64,000 nt of DNA from Vibrio sp. JC009 (GTDB taxonomy: Bacteria > Pseudomonadota > Gammaproteobacteria > Enterobacterales > Vibrionaceae): contig NZ_CP092107.1 in assembly GCF_029016485.1 (NCBI RefSeq), positions 682,001 to 746,000 on the forward strand. The letters are read 5' to 3'. A model generated the notes under the pieces. The model was not told the DNA's origin, did not search any database, and worked only from the letters and a program-made list of their open reading frames with translations. Every line of letters starts with the position of its first letter. The first letter of the stretch is position 1. Position numbers and translations under genes: made by a program. Positions 28,293-37,060 of this stretch are shown here, piece by piece.

Positions 28293-28931
28293 TTATGCCT
28301 CATTTACTACGGAGCTAAGTGTTTCGATCATCAACTTAGTTGATGTAGCACCCGGATCCTGGTGACCGATACTACGCTCGCCCAGGTAACTTGCACGGCC
28401 TTTCTTAGCCTGCATCGGGATAGTTTTTTCCGCTGCCGCTGCCGCAGCTGTTGCCATTGCTGCCAGTGTTGCTTTCACATCATCGCCTTTCTCAGCAGAA
28501 GCTTTTGCTTCGGCAATCACATCCCACCACACATCACACATGGTCTTGTCGCCTGGTTCCGCTTTACCGCGAGCAACCACACCGTCAACGCCCGCCTGGA
28601 ACATATCAACGATATCAGCCACTTCCAGAGCTTCTTTCTTCATGGCTTTTGTTGCAGCACGGATAAAGAAAGTACCGTACAGAGGTCCAGATGCACCACC
28701 TACTTTTGAAAGCAGAGACATACCTGTTGTTTTGAAGATAGTACCAATGTCTTTATCTTCTACAGCCGGCAGCTTAGTGACTACATCGCCAAAACCGCGA
28801 TCCATATTCAGGCCGTGGTCCGCATCACCGATAGCGGCATCCAGCTCAGTTAGCATGTCGCGGTTTTCTGAGTAAACTTCACCGCATTTGTTCAGCCATG
28901 CTAATACTTGTGCTTTATTAATTTCTGACAT
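28293..28931 (-). CDS. dhaL: Dihydroxyacetone kinase ADP-binding subunit DhaL
   Basis: 212 residues from ATG 28931, directly after the dhaK stop, with GGGG in the end of dhaK as ribosome site. An upstream ATG inside dhaK gives a longer frame but does not match the family start (MSEINKAQV). DhaL-type signatures are AAIGDADHGLNMDRG (metal/ADP binding), GGASGPLYGTFF, and C-terminal GHQDPGATS. It holds an ADP that DhaM phosphorylates to ATP; the phosphate then passes to dihydroxyacetone bound by DhaK. Confidence 0.96.
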   Translation of the reverse strand: MSEINKAQVLAWLNKCGEVYSENRDMLTELDAAIGDADHGLNMDRGFGDVVTKLPAVEDKDIGTIFKTTGMSLLSKVGGASGPLYGTFFIRAATKAMKKEALEVADIVDMFQAGVDGVVARGKAEPGDKTMCDVWWDVIAEAKASAEKGDDVKATLAAMATAAAAAAEKTIPMQAKKGRASYLGERSIGHQDPGATSTKLMIETLSSVVNEA

Positions 28932-28932
28932 C

Positions 28933-29997
28933 TTAACAACCCCAACGTAGTGATGGTGCGCAAACTGGCGCATCCCATAGTTCAAGAGTTTCTGCATCCG
29001 CTTTCATCAGCGTGATAGAGAAACCTGCCATATCAAGAGAAGTACAGTAGTTACCTACCAGTGAACGAGCTACTTTAAAGCCTGCAGCTTCTAGCTCTGT
29101 GTGAACTTTACGGTATGCACCGAACAGTTCTGATTCAGGCGTACCGCCCAGACCGTTTACAAGTACGATGAACTCATCACCCTTGTTAAATTCTTCTGTA
29201 GTTTGCTCAGTTTCGATCCACTCACCAGTTTCGCGGTTCCATGTTTTCAGAACACGAGTGTAAGCTTCAGAACCAAGGATCTCTTCCATCATCTGAGCTG
29301 TAACAGAATCAACATCTTTGTATTCGCGACGTTCGATACCCGGCTCACCGTGGATACCAACACCAAATTCGATTTCGTTTTCAGCCAGTTCAAAAGAAGG
29401 CTTGCCGTTTGCAGGAACAGTACATGCAGAAAGTGCGATACCGAATGAACGAGCGCGGTTATTCAGGCGAGTAGCCAGCTCTTCACAGTAAGAGATGTCT
29501 TTACCCGCTTCTGCTGCTGCGCCTACGATTTTTTCAATAAGAACTGTTGCAGCAACACCACGACGGCCAGCTGTGTACAGAGAATCTTTAACAGCAACGT
29601 CATCATCGATTACGATTGAACCAACTTTGATGTCTTCCATATGCAGCATTTCAACTGCCATTTCGAAGTTTAGTACGTCACCTGTGTAGTTTTTGATGAA
29701 GTAAAGAACGCCTTCGTCATTCGCGATAGCTTTACCACATTCCATCATCTGGTCTGGAGTCGGAGAAGTGAATACTGCACCCGGACATGCTGCAGTCAGC
29801 ATACCTTTACCAATAAAGCCAGCGTGTAGAGGCTCGTGACCTGAACCACCACCAGATACCAGTGCAACTTTGCCTTTGCTCTCTTCGTGGTAAATAAAGT
29901 AAGGGTCAGTAACCAGCTTTAGTTGTGGGTTAGCTAATACAAGGCCTTCTACCTGCTCAGTTACTACGTTTTCTACTTCATTAATTAATTTTTTCAT
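28933..29997 (-). CDS. dhaK: Dihydroxyacetone kinase substrate-binding subunit DhaK
   Basis: 354 residues from ATG 29997, which aligns with the E. coli MKKLIN start; a GTG three codons upstream is possible. SGGGSGHEPLHAGF surrounds the dihydroxyacetone pocket, KNYTGDVLNFE and DDVAVKDS are family motifs, and VGIHGEPGIERR contains the His that covalently binds substrate as a hemiaminal. It forms dihydroxyacetone phosphate in the cytoplasm. It is the first gene of dhaKLM, divergent from gldA, which makes the substrate. Confidence 0.97.
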   Translation of the reverse strand: MKKLINEVENVVTEQVEGLVLANPQLKLVTDPYFIYHEESKGKVALVSGGGSGHEPLHAGFIGKGMLTAACPGAVFTSPTPDQMMECGKAIANDEGVLYFIKNYTGDVLNFEMAVEMLHMEDIKVGSIVIDDDVAVKDSLYTAGRRGVAATVLIEKIVGAAAEAGKDISYCEELATRLNNRARSFGIALSACTVPANGKPSFELAENEIEFGVGIHGEPGIERREYKDVDSVTAQMMEEILGSEAYTRVLKTWNRETGEWIETEQTTEEFNKGDEFIVLVNGLGGTPESELFGAYRKVHTELEAAGFKVARSLVGNYCTSLDMAGFSITLMKADAETLELWDAPVCAPSLRWGC

Positions 29998-30100
29998 CGC
30001 TTTCACTTCACTGTTGTTGGATAAACATAGGACTCAATAATAATTCAATCCGCGAGGATAAAAATCAGATCATGTCACATTTTGTAAGTTTTCCAAAACT

Positions 30101-30142
30101 GTAAACGTTTCCACCAAAAATTGCAATTTGTGTAAACGTTTA
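30101..30142. promoter_or_regulatory. Twin AAACGTTT operators between dhaK and gldA
   Basis: GTAAACGTTT at 30101-30110 and TGTAAACGTTTA at 30131-30142 share the same AAACGTTT core. Centres are 31 bp apart, three helical turns. They sit in the divergent promoter region and look like sites for one LacI/GalR-family dimer each, able to control both genes. The regulator is not encoded nearby. The nearby TGTCACA (30074-30080) could be a CRP half-site, at low confidence. Confidence 0.6.
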
Positions 30143-30279
30143 ACGTGAGGTCGATCAACTAAAAACAAACACAAAGATACAACAATTCACAAAATGAGGG
30201 ATCGATCACTGTAGTCTGTCAAAATTCTTGGTTACATACACTCCGCAAACCCTACAAAATTACATAAAGAGGTCTAAAA

Positions 30280-31365
30280 ATGGACAAGATTATCATTTCG
30301 CCAAGCAAGTACATTCAAGGTGCAAACGTTTTACAGAGCATTGGCGAATATGTGAAGCCACTGGGTACTAAGGTTCTTGCTATCGCAGATGGTTTTGTAA
30401 CAGGCCTGGTTGGCGAGACTGTACAGGCAAGCTTTAAAGAAGCTGGCGTTGAAGTGACAATGGTAGAATTCGTTGGTGAATGTAGCCGCCCTGAGATTGA
30501 CCGCATCATGGAGATCGCTAAGCAAGAAGGCGCTGAAGTAGTTATCGGTATTGGTGGTGGTAAGACACTGGATACAGCGAAAGCAGCGGCTTTCTATAAC
30601 CAGGTTCCGGTAGTAGTTGTTCCGACTATCGCTTCAACTGACGCACCAACTTCCGCTCTGGCAGTTATTTACACGCCAGAAGGTGAGTTCAGCGAATACC
30701 TGATGATCCCGAACAACCCTAACATGGTAATCATGGATACTCAGATCATCGCTGGCGCGCCAACTCGTCTGCTTGTTGCTGGTATGGGTGACGCACTGTC
30801 AACTTACTTCGAAGCACGTGCTAACGGTATCTCTGGCAAAGCAACTATGGCTGGCGGTGCTCCGACTCGTTCAGCTCAGGCTCTTGCTAAGCTATGTTAT
30901 GAAACTCTGATTGAAGATGGCCTGAAAGCGAAAATCGCTTGTGATCAGAACCTGTCTAACGCAGCAGTTGAAAACATCATCGAAGCAAACACTTACCTGT
31001 CTGGTATCGGTTTCGAATCTTCAGGTCTGGCTGCTGCGCACGCAATCCACAACGGTCTGACTAAGCTTGAAGAGTGTCACCACCTGTACCACGGTGAGAA
31101 AGTAGCATTCGGTACGCTTTCTCAGCTTATTCTTGAAAACGCTCCAATGGAAGAAATCCAGGAAGTTATCGCATTCTGTAAGTCTGTTGGCCTGCCAACT
31201 AACCTGCATGACATGGGCGTTAAAGAAGTAAACCGTGAAAAAATGATGGAAGTTGCTGAAGCTTCATGTGCAGAAGGTGAAACCATTCACAACATGCCAT
31301 TCGAAGTAACTCCTGCGCTTGTTCTGGCAGCAATGCTAACAGCTCACGAACTGGGTTCTATGTAA
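30280..31365 (+). CDS. gldA: Glycerol dehydrogenase
   Basis: 361 residues, usual family length (about 367). Iron/zinc-type dehydrogenase: [15 protein letters not shown] binds [16 protein letters not shown] is the classic GldA motif, and metal ligands lie in [20 protein letters not shown] and YHGEKVAFG. It oxidises glycerol to dihydroxyacetone with NAD+, feeding DhaKLM. Ribosome site AAAGAGGTC is upstream. Codon choice is strongly biased to CTG, GGT and AAC, suggesting high expression. It is divergent from dhaKLM and followed by a terminator. Confidence 0.97.
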   Translation: MDKIIISPSKYIQGANVLQSIGEYVKPLGTKVLAIADGFVTGLVGETVQASFKEAGVEVTMVEFVGECSRPEIDRIMEIAKQEGAEVVIGIGGGKTLDTAKAAAFYNQVPVVVVPTIASTDAPTSALAVIYTPEGEFSEYLMIPNNPNMVIMDTQIIAGAPTRLLVAGMGDALSTYFEARANGISGKATMAGGAPTRSAQALAKLCYETLIEDGLKAKIACDQNLSNAAVENIIEANTYLSGIGFESSGLAAAHAIHNGLTKLEECHHLYHGEKVAFGTLSQLILENAPMEEIQEVIAFCKSVGLPTNLHDMGVKEVNREKMMEVAEASCAEGETIHNMPFEVTPALVLAAMLTAHELGSM

Positions 31366-31397
31366 TCCCGGACAATATCTGTCGTATCCCTTTGTTT

Positions 31398-31425
31398 GCC
31401 GCCATCATAGATGGCGGCTTTTTTT
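31398..31425 (+). terminator. Rho-independent terminator of gldA
   Basis: GCCGCCAT and ATGGCGGC form an 8-bp stem with a 5-base loop, followed by seven T. It lies 33 bases after the gldA stop. Confidence 0.92.
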
Positions 31426-31429
31426 GTCA

Positions 31430-31459
31430 CTCGTTCCCACGCTTCTGCGTGGGAACGAG
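31430..31459. repeat. REP-like hairpin
   Basis: A perfect 13-bp stem (CTCGTTCCCACGC / GCGTGGGAACGAG) with a TTCT loop. The same core recurs at 33486-33516 and 33640-33670, so it belongs to a dispersed short repeat family. It lies just after the gldA terminator. Confidence 0.8.
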
Positions 31460-31470
31460 AAAAAATCATC

Positions 31471-32076
31471 CTAGTTGGAAGGGCAGGGATAAAAACTCAG
31501 AGCATTATTTTCCACCATCACACAATCCATCCCCGCGGCATGCGCGGCCTGCTTACCTAACTCTGTGTCCTCAAACACCAGACACTCACATGGCGGAACA
31601 CCGGTTCTCTCGGCGCCCAGCAGGAACGTATCCGGAGCCGGTTTATAGTTTTCCACATCGGTAGAAGTAATGATCGCATCAAACATAGAAGCAACCCCTT
31701 TGCTCTCCAGAAGCAGCATGGCGCTCTTTCGCTGACTTCCCGTACCGATCGCGGTCTTCTTTTCACCTTTATATTTCAGCAAAAGTTGGTAAGTACACTC
31801 AATCATATCGCCATGACTATCCAGCCCCAGATAGTGCCCCATCTTGGTTTTGGCAATATCAGCAGGATCAAGATCCAACTTATAACGCTCTATCATCTGA
31901 GCCGCCATCTTGACACTAGGCTGCCCACTAAGCTGATAAGTCCACTGCGCATCAAAGGGAAAACCATATTCACCGGCCGTCTTCTCCCACGCAGACAAAT
32001 TAGCAGGCATGGTATCAATCAAAGTACCATCCATATCAAAAATCAAACAATTATAAGCTTCTAAATCCATATCCAT
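31471..32076 (-). CDS. yqaB: HAD-family sugar-phosphate phosphatase (YqaB-like)
   Basis: 201 residues. HAD motifs: FDMDGTLIDTMPAN (motif I, catalytic Asp pair), GTGSQRKSA (motif II Thr/Ser), KPAPDTFLLGAE (motif III Lys) and CLVFEDTELG (motif IV acids). The cap domain is of the small helical beta-phosphoglucomutase type. Closest in pattern to E. coli YqaB, which dephosphorylates fructose-1-phosphate. There is no pathway partner next to it. A GGAGGAG ribosome site lies about 13 bases upstream, and a second in-frame ATG is two codons in. Its 5' leader region contains the GGGGTTAT tandem repeat. Confidence 0.82.
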   Translation of the reverse strand: MDMDLEAYNCLIFDMDGTLIDTMPANLSAWEKTAGEYGFPFDAQWTYQLSGQPSVKMAAQMIERYKLDLDPADIAKTKMGHYLGLDSHGDMIECTYQLLLKYKGEKKTAIGTGSQRKSAMLLLESKGVASMFDAIITSTDVENYKPAPDTFLLGAERTGVPPCECLVFEDTELGKQAAHAAGMDCVMVENNALSFYPCPSN

Positions 32077-32105
32077 CTTCTACAACTCCTCCAACTACCG
32101 CCACC

Positions 32106-32152
32106 ATAACCCCATAACCCCATAACCCCATAACCCCATAACCCCATAACCC
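32106..32152. repeat. 8-bp tandem repeat with G-quadruplex potential
   Basis: Five complete ATAACCCC units plus a partial sixth. The minus strand reads (GGGGTTAT)n, with five runs of four G and one of three separated by four bases, a standard G-quadruplex pattern. It lies 30 bases upstream of the yqaB start on the strand that would be its RNA. Confidence 0.9.
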
Positions 32153-32196
32153 ATCATAATCCCCCTCACCCAAATTAAAAACCCATTCCCCCCAAA

Positions 32197-32238
32197 CCTG
32201 CAACCTGTAACCTGTAACCTGTAACCTGTAACCTGTAA
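32197..32238. repeat. 7-bp tandem repeat (CCTGTAA)6
   Basis: Six consecutive 7-bp units; the first carries one change (CCTGCAA). It lies between the 8-bp repeat and the yceJ promoter. A related degenerate stretch occurs at about 25862-25890 and at 44001-44030. Confidence 0.9.
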
Positions 32239-32361
32239 CCCATTCAAATTTTATTAACAATAAACTCAAAATTATCGGCCTTACCCCAACTTCTTTCCTA
32301 TAATAATCTCTATGAGAACAGTTCGCATTCAACAATTCAGGAAGTAACCAAGAGCAGGAAA

Positions 32362-32901
32362 ATGAAAAAAGAAGTTAAAAACTACAATCTGGTCGCCAGA
32401 ACAATTCACTGGCTTACCGCTTTTGTGGTCATTGCTATGTTCGCGTTAGGGCTCTGGATGATGGAGCTGACTTATTACAGTGAGTGGTACAAAACCGCCC
32501 CCTACTGGCATAAGTCTGTGGGAATACTGCTGGCTGGATTAACTCTGTTCCGGGTTATCTGGAAGCTGATTTCAGCGTCGCCAAAGACAGAGGGAAAACC
32601 CTATGAAGTTGTCGCTGCTAAAGCCGCCCATCTGCTTATGTACTTACTTCTGTTTACTCTTTTTGCTTCAGGATATCTGATTTCCACATCAGACGGACGC
32701 GGTATAGAAGTGTTCGGCTGGTTTAGCATTCCCGGTGCCGGAGAGCTGTTTTCCAATCAGTCCGATATTGCCGGACAGGTTCATTACTACGTTGCCCTTG
32801 CGCTGATAGGCCTTGCCTCTGTTCACGCTCTGGCAGCACTTAAACATCACTTTATTGATAAAGACGACACGCTACGAAAAATGGTAGGAGCTTCAAAATG
32901 A
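32362..32901 (+). CDS. yceJ: Cytochrome b561 family protein
   Basis: 179 residues with four membrane helices. His ligands for two haems are expected at TIHWLTAF (about His16), YWHKSVGI (about His51), KAAHLLMY (about His94) and the later [11 protein letters not shown]. The family transfers electrons across the inner membrane, often from ubiquinol. It overlaps yceI by four bases (ATGA), reproducing the yceJ-yceI pair of enterobacteria. Confidence 0.9.
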   Translation: MKKEVKNYNLVARTIHWLTAFVVIAMFALGLWMMELTYYSEWYKTAPYWHKSVGILLAGLTLFRVIWKLISASPKTEGKPYEVVAAKAAHLLMYLLLFTLFASGYLISTSDGRGIEVFGWFSIPGAGELFSNQSDIAGQVHYYVALALIGLASVHALAALKHHFIDKDDTLRKMVGASK

Positions 32902-33467
32902 AAAACGTTTTATTGACCACCGGACTGGTTTTATCAATTGCAATGCCATTTGGTGCAGTCGCTGCAGATTACAGAATAGACACTTCAGGTGCGCACGCAT
33001 CCATTAACTTTAAGATCAGTCACCTGGGCTACAGTTTTATCAAGGGACGCTTTAACAAGTTCAGTGGTGATTTTTCTTACGATGCAGACAATGTTACTGC
33101 ATCTAAGGTCAATGTCACCGTCGATACATCGAGTCTGGACAGTAACCATGCCGAGCGTGATAAGCATATCCGCAGCGCAGACTTTATCTACACCAGCAAA
33201 TATCCTGAAGCCAGCTTTGTCAGTACTAAAGTGACCGACAAAGGCATGGGCAAACTGGCTATAGACGGCGATCTGACGCTTCACGGTAAAACAAAGCCCA
33301 TCACCATTGAGGCAAGCTTTATCGGTGAAGGTAAAGACCCATGGGGCGGATACCGTGCAGGCTTTACCGGCACAACAAGACTGGAACTGGCAGACTTTGG
33401 TATTGCGGTGATGGGCGCATCAAGTTATGTGGATATGGAGTTGCATGTGGAAGGGGTTCGTAAGTAG
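32898..33467 (+). CDS. yceI: YceI-family periplasmic lipid-binding protein
   Basis: 189 residues. A signal peptide of about 22 residues ends at AVAADYR. The mature protein is a lipocalin-like beta-barrel of the YceI family, with family segments [30 protein letters not shown] and [10 protein letters not shown]. YceI-like proteins bind polyisoprenoids. Coupling to the cytochrome b561 gene suggests a shared redox or isoprenoid-quinone task in the envelope (inference). Confidence 0.93.
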   Translation: MKNVLLTTGLVLSIAMPFGAVAADYRIDTSGAHASINFKISHLGYSFIKGRFNKFSGDFSYDADNVTASKVNVTVDTSSLDSNHAERDKHIRSADFIYTSKYPEASFVSTKVTDKGMGKLAIDGDLTLHGKTKPITIEASFIGEGKDPWGGYRAGFTGTTRLELADFGIAVMGASSYVDMELHVEGVRK

Positions 33468-33485
33468 CTATATTTTAGGGCATTT

Positions 33486-33516
33486 CTCGTTCCCAAGCGG
33501 GAGCGTGGGAATGCAT
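33486..33516. repeat. REP-like element, forward copy
   Basis: Starts CTCGTTCCCAAGC and ends GTGGGAATGCAT. It is the inverted partner of the copy at 33640-33670. The two flank a 123-base spacer downstream of yceI, an arrangement like a BIME. Confidence 0.75.
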
Positions 33517-33639
33517 ATCTGACTCAAAGCCACCTCACACAGCACATTGTAGTACTCACTCTCCCACCTGGAAAAGCATGAATAAGCTTGATGCCACCTA
33601 TCGATAACTTATTGTTTATATGGAAATTTAAACCTCGGT

Positions 33640-33670
33640 ATGCATTCCCACGCGGGAGCATGGGAACGAG
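33640..33670. repeat. REP-like element, inverted copy
   Basis: Starts ATGCATTCCCACGC and ends ATGGGAACGAG, the reverse complement of the 33486-33516 copy apart from a few bases. It ends 13 bases before the stop codon of the DsbA-like gene. Confidence 0.75.
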
Positions 33671-33683
33671 AGGCCTGAGAATG

Positions 33684-34328
33684 TTATTCTTCCGAAGCAA
33701 TATCCAGCAACGCATCAGCCAGGACTTGTGGCTCCTGTGCGCCGGATATCAGATGTCTTTCATTTACAACAAATGAAGGCACAGCCTGAACACCAACCGA
33801 GATCCAGGACATTTCCGCTTCAAATACCTTTTCTGACCACTGCGGAGAATTGATAACTTCAAGCGCACTGTCTCCGTCCAGCCCAACTGAAAGCGCGATT
33901 TCTGCCAGAACCTGGCTATCAGAAATATCCTTACCCTGACTGAAATGGGCTTCAAACAGCTTCATTTCAAGCGCATGTTTGTTACCCGACTCTTCCGACC
34001 AGAGAAGGATCTGATGCGCTTTTCGGGTATTGTAGATACGCGACTCGTCAGTAAAGTTGAATTCAAATCCAAGCTCTTTACCCAGTTCAGTCAACGTCTG
34101 GCGCGCAGAAGCACTCTGTTCTGCAGTAGAGCCATACTTTTGCTGAACATGCTCCCTGAGATTCTGCCCTTCCGGCCCCATATCAGGGTTCAGTTCAAAA
34201 TGGTGCCAGTAAACTTCAACGCTAAGCTGATCAGCCACCATTTCCATCGCTTTCTCAAGCCGCTTATAGCCAATGATGCACCAGGGACAAACCACATCCG
34301 AGATCAAATCAATTCTTACCGTTTTCAT
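33684..34328 (-). CDS. DsbA-family oxidoreductase, FrnE-like
   Basis: 214 residues, no signal peptide, so cytoplasmic. The thioredoxin-like active site is CPWC at residues 14-17, followed by a helical insertion and a cis-Pro region (VQAVPSFVVN). FrnE-like proteins and 2-hydroxychromene-2-carboxylate isomerases share this fold; the intact CXXC favours thiol-disulfide chemistry. The gene is 38 bases downstream of a methyltransferase gene on the same strand and may be co-transcribed with it. Confidence 0.87.
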   Translation of the reverse strand: MKTVRIDLISDVVCPWCIIGYKRLEKAMEMVADQLSVEVYWHHFELNPDMGPEGQNLREHVQQKYGSTAEQSASARQTLTELGKELGFEFNFTDESRIYNTRKAHQILLWSEESGNKHALEMKLFEAHFSQGKDISDSQVLAEIALSVGLDGDSALEVINSPQWSEKVFEAEMSWISVGVQAVPSFVVNERHLISGAQEPQVLADALLDIASEE

Positions 34329-34366
34329 TCACCTATCCTTAGCTCAGCCGCCTGCCGCCCAAAAAG

Positions 34367-34942
34367 CTACTTCTCAGCCACACCCATAATAACCGAAAAC
34401 TTACCCTGCCCCGTCTCCACCTCAAACGGAACAGAAACCGAAACCTCTTCAAACCCCGCACCAAGAAGAACCTTCTTAACACGCGCTTCAGACAGCCCGT
34501 CTGAGTTATCTTGAGCCAGCCAGTCCCAGTGAACAAACAGGCCACCCTTGTCCAGAAGGGTGTAAATAATCTCAGCGGCAGTTTCAAAATCTTCCAGGAA
34601 TCCGCAAACCGAGCTTGCCACCACGCAGTCAAACTGCCCTCTGAACGCCGGGTGCTGTGCAACCAGGCCACGGGACAAGTGATCCACCACAGGTTCAACA
34701 TTTTCAAGCAGCTTTTTATCTAGTTCTTCAATCATTGCTTCTGAAGCATCCAGAGCAACAATATCCTTCGCCAGTGGTGCGATTTTTTCGCTTAACAGAC
34801 CTGTTCCACAACCAAAATCAAAAAAACGCTTACCTTTAAGCTCGGCTATCTTTTTCAATTCCTGAAAAGCCAACTCTGCATATTCGTTTACAGACTGCTC
34901 TTGTTCCCACTCTGCAGCGCATGCGTCCCAATCGTGTGCCAT
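34367..34942 (-). CDS. Class I SAM-dependent methyltransferase
   Basis: 191 residues from ATG 34942, chosen for the GGAGG site four bases upstream; a longer frame from 34984 lacks one. SAM-binding motif I is FFDFGCGTGLLSEKIA, with an acidic residue at VALDAS two strands later. VVASSVCGFLEDFE and the GGLFVHWDW segment complete a Rossmann methyltransferase core. The substrate is not evident. The starting residues MAHDWDACAAEWE are typical of small-molecule methyltransferases. Confidence 0.85.
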   Translation of the reverse strand: MAHDWDACAAEWEQEQSVNEYAELAFQELKKIAELKGKRFFDFGCGTGLLSEKIAPLAKDIVALDASEAMIEELDKKLLENVEPVVDHLSRGLVAQHPAFRGQFDCVVASSVCGFLEDFETAAEIIYTLLDKGGLFVHWDWLAQDNSDGLSEARVKKVLLGAGFEEVSVSVPFEVETGQGKFSVIMGVAEK

Positions 34943-35145
34943 TAGGCCTCCGTTTGTACTTCCATTTCTGAATAGACTTAACATATTTATATCTGATAAC
35001 TAATGTTAAACAAAATAACGCAATGCTTCACGAATTATTCTTAAACTTTTTATAGCAAGCTCACGACTTTTTTCATATTTGACTATGACTTATACGCTCA
35101 ACCACGAATCTGACCGGCTTTTCTATAAGCTTTTACGGTAGGAAA

Positions 35146-35194
35146 CCAATTGTATGTTGATATGGGTATCGGCAGGATCGATTCAACATACCAA
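35146..35194 (-). other. Imperfect inverted repeat after the unknown membrane protein gene
   Basis: TATGTTGA (35153-35160) pairs with TCAACATA (35183-35190), extended outward by ATTG/CCAAT with a one-base bulge. It follows the gene on the minus strand. There is no T-run, so it may be a message-end hairpin rather than a classical terminator. Confidence 0.4.
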
Positions 35195-35217
35195 TATAGA
35201 CGGGAATAAACTGCCTG

Positions 35218-35721
35218 CTATTTGTTCTTCAACTCCTGAAAGTGCTCAGCAACAGACACCCTTCTGGCACGTCCTACTGACTCCTTATCTTTTATCGTAT
35301 GCTCGTACCCTTCTTTGATAAAGGAAGCGGCATAGGCGCCACCAGCAACTCTTTTCAGACGCTCATCATTGTCACCGAACACCTTGTATTCATACAAAGT
35401 ATCACCGAAATAGAAGGAAACAATCGCTCCATCGAAATCAAAGCTGCGGGCAATGTAGCGGTTCTCAAACTTAACGCCATCAGCTTGCAGGTAGAACACA
35501 TCGGTGGCATAGGAAGGCGCATTCACCTCAGTCCACTTTCCGTATACCCGGCTTTTATCTATGTGTTCCTGATACCCCTGATAGGACAGGCGAATAAAAG
35601 AAAGCAAAATCAGAAGAAACAGAAAGTACCAGACCAGCCTGCCATAAGGGATTGGGCCGCCCTCGGAAGCGCCCAAAAGTTTTCTGATGATTTTTTGCTG
35701 TTCCGGATTTACTGAAGCCAT
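35218..35721 (-). CDS. Single-pass membrane protein of unknown function
   Basis: 167 residues from ATG 35721, which has GAGGATGA just upstream. A cytoplasmic N-terminus of about 28 residues precedes a membrane helix (about 29-47: LVWYFLFLLILL). A periplasmic domain of about 120 residues follows, with YGKWTEVNAP, VFYLQADGV and DTLYEYKVFG, which looks like a small beta fold. The layout resembles the Vibrio-restricted DUF2850 group, but I cannot confirm this. It stands alone between divergent or unrelated genes. Confidence 0.7.
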   Translation of the reverse strand: MASVNPEQQKIIRKLLGASEGGPIPYGRLVWYFLFLLILLSFIRLSYQGYQEHIDKSRVYGKWTEVNAPSYATDVFYLQADGVKFENRYIARSFDFDGAIVSFYFGDTLYEYKVFGDNDERLKRVAGGAYAASFIKEGYEHTIKDKESVGRARRVSVAEHFQELKNK

Positions 35722-35894
35722 TTCATCCTCGTAGAGTTTTGCGCATAACTGAAACATACCGTCGCGGCAGGCAAAGATACATGCGAATAGTTACGATTAT
35801 CTTAAAAATGGAAATAATCTCACGTTCGGTATAATAAGCTTAACAGATAGGATGACAATGGTCAGGCGGAAGAAATGTAAGCAAGTGATAATAA

Positions 35895-35923
35895 AAAACT
35901 CCCTCAACAATGGAGGGAGTTTT
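35895..35923 (-). terminator. Terminator of the agl transport operon
   Basis: 11-bp perfect stem (AAAACTCCCTC / GAGGGAGTTTT) with a 7-base loop, followed on the minus strand by a T-rich run. It lies 23 bases after the aglK stop. Confidence 0.85.
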
Positions 35924-35945
35924 AAGGGAGCAATTTAAGGCGAAG

Positions 35946-37037
35946 TTACATGTACTTAACGGAAATATCATCCGAGTTAAACAGATGCAACTTCTCTTTT
36001 TCTGCTTTCAGATAGACGGTTTCACCTTTATGCAACTTATGGATGCCAGGAATCTTAGCCACAATAGCTTCCTCATGATGTGGCGTATCAATATGAAGCA
36101 GTGTTACCTCACCCAGTGATTCAACAAACTGAATCTCACCGGACAAGAAAGACTCCTCCGGCTCAGCCAGTTCAAAGTCTTCCGGACGGATACCCACCTG
36201 ACCAGGCTGACCTTTCAGAGAATCCGGCACCGGATACGGGAACTCACCTTCATGCCCGTTTTCAAACTTCACCTTACCTGTTTCACCGGTTTCAGTGATA
36301 GTTGAAGCCAGAATGTTCATTGCAGGAGAACCAATAAAGCGCGCTACAAAGATGTTGCGAGGGTTGGTATATAGCTCCAGAGGAGAGCCAACCTGCTCAA
36401 TGTAACCGCCAGACAGAACAACAATCCGGTCTGCCAGAGTCATCGCTTCCACCTGATCGTGCGTTACGTAGATCATGGTGGTTTCGCTCATCTTCTCTTT
36501 CAGGTTCGCGATCTCGATACGGGTCTGAACACGAAGCGCAGCGTCAAGGTTAGACAGAGGCTCATCGAACAGGAATACCTTAGGATTACGAACAATCGCA
36601 CGGCCGATAGCCACACGCTGACGCTGACCACCGGAAAGCGCCTTAGGCAGACGATCCAGGTAAGGCTCAAGCTGTAGCATAGCAGCCGCTTCACGTACTC
36701 TTCTGTCGATCTCTTCCTTCGACTCTTTGGCGATACGCATAGCAAAGGCCATGTTGTCGTATACCGTCATATGCGGGTAAAGCGCATAAGTCTGGAATAC
36801 CATAGCAATACCACGCATTGCCGCAGGCATATCATTTACACGTACACCTTCAATTTCCAGATCACCGCTGGTGATATCTTCAAGACCTGCAATCATACGA
36901 AGCAGAGTCGACTTACCACAACCTGATGGACCAACAAAGACGATAAACTCGCCGACATCGATATCCAGATCGACACCGTGGATTACCTTAGTTTCACCAT
37001 AGGCTTTTTTGATGTTTTTAAGTTGTAAACCTTTCAT
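35946..37037 (-). CDS. aglK: Alpha-glucoside ABC transporter ATP-binding protein
   Basis: 363 residues, MalK/UgpC type. Walker A is GPSGCGKST (about 36-44), the signature [14 protein letters not shown], Walker B VFLFDEP, and the switch [10 protein letters not shown]. The C-terminal regulatory OB domain (about 240-363) is complete. It energises uptake through AglF/AglG. It is last in the aglEFGK unit, 23 bases after aglG. The sugar assignment rests on the operon, since MalK-type ATPases are often shared between sugars. Confidence 0.9.
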   Translation of the reverse strand: MKGLQLKNIKKAYGETKVIHGVDLDIDVGEFIVFVGPSGCGKSTLLRMIAGLEDITSGDLEIEGVRVNDMPAAMRGIAMVFQTYALYPHMTVYDNMAFAMRIAKESKEEIDRRVREAAAMLQLEPYLDRLPKALSGGQRQRVAIGRAIVRNPKVFLFDEPLSNLDAALRVQTRIEIANLKEKMSETTMIYVTHDQVEAMTLADRIVVLSGGYIEQVGSPLELYTNPRNIFVARFIGSPAMNILASTITETGETGKVKFENGHEGEFPYPVPDSLKGQPGQVGIRPEDFELAEPEESFLSGEIQFVESLGEVTLLHIDTPHHEEAIVAKIPGIHKLHKGETVYLKAEKEKLHLFNSDDISVKYM

Positions 37038-37060
37038 TGAATAATCTCTCAGTTAATCCA

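Noticed and set aside
32106..32238. Possible CRISPR array
   Set aside because: Units are 7-8 bp in direct tandem with no spacers and no cas genes.
32051..32335. 94-residue minus-strand frame through the tandem repeats
   Set aside because: The predicted product is low-complexity repeat translation (GYGVMGLWGYG type) overlapping the yqaB start; no coding signal.
35161..35300. Plus-strand frame downstream of TAGGAAACC at 35139
   Set aside because: It runs antisense into the unknown membrane protein gene and has no family features.
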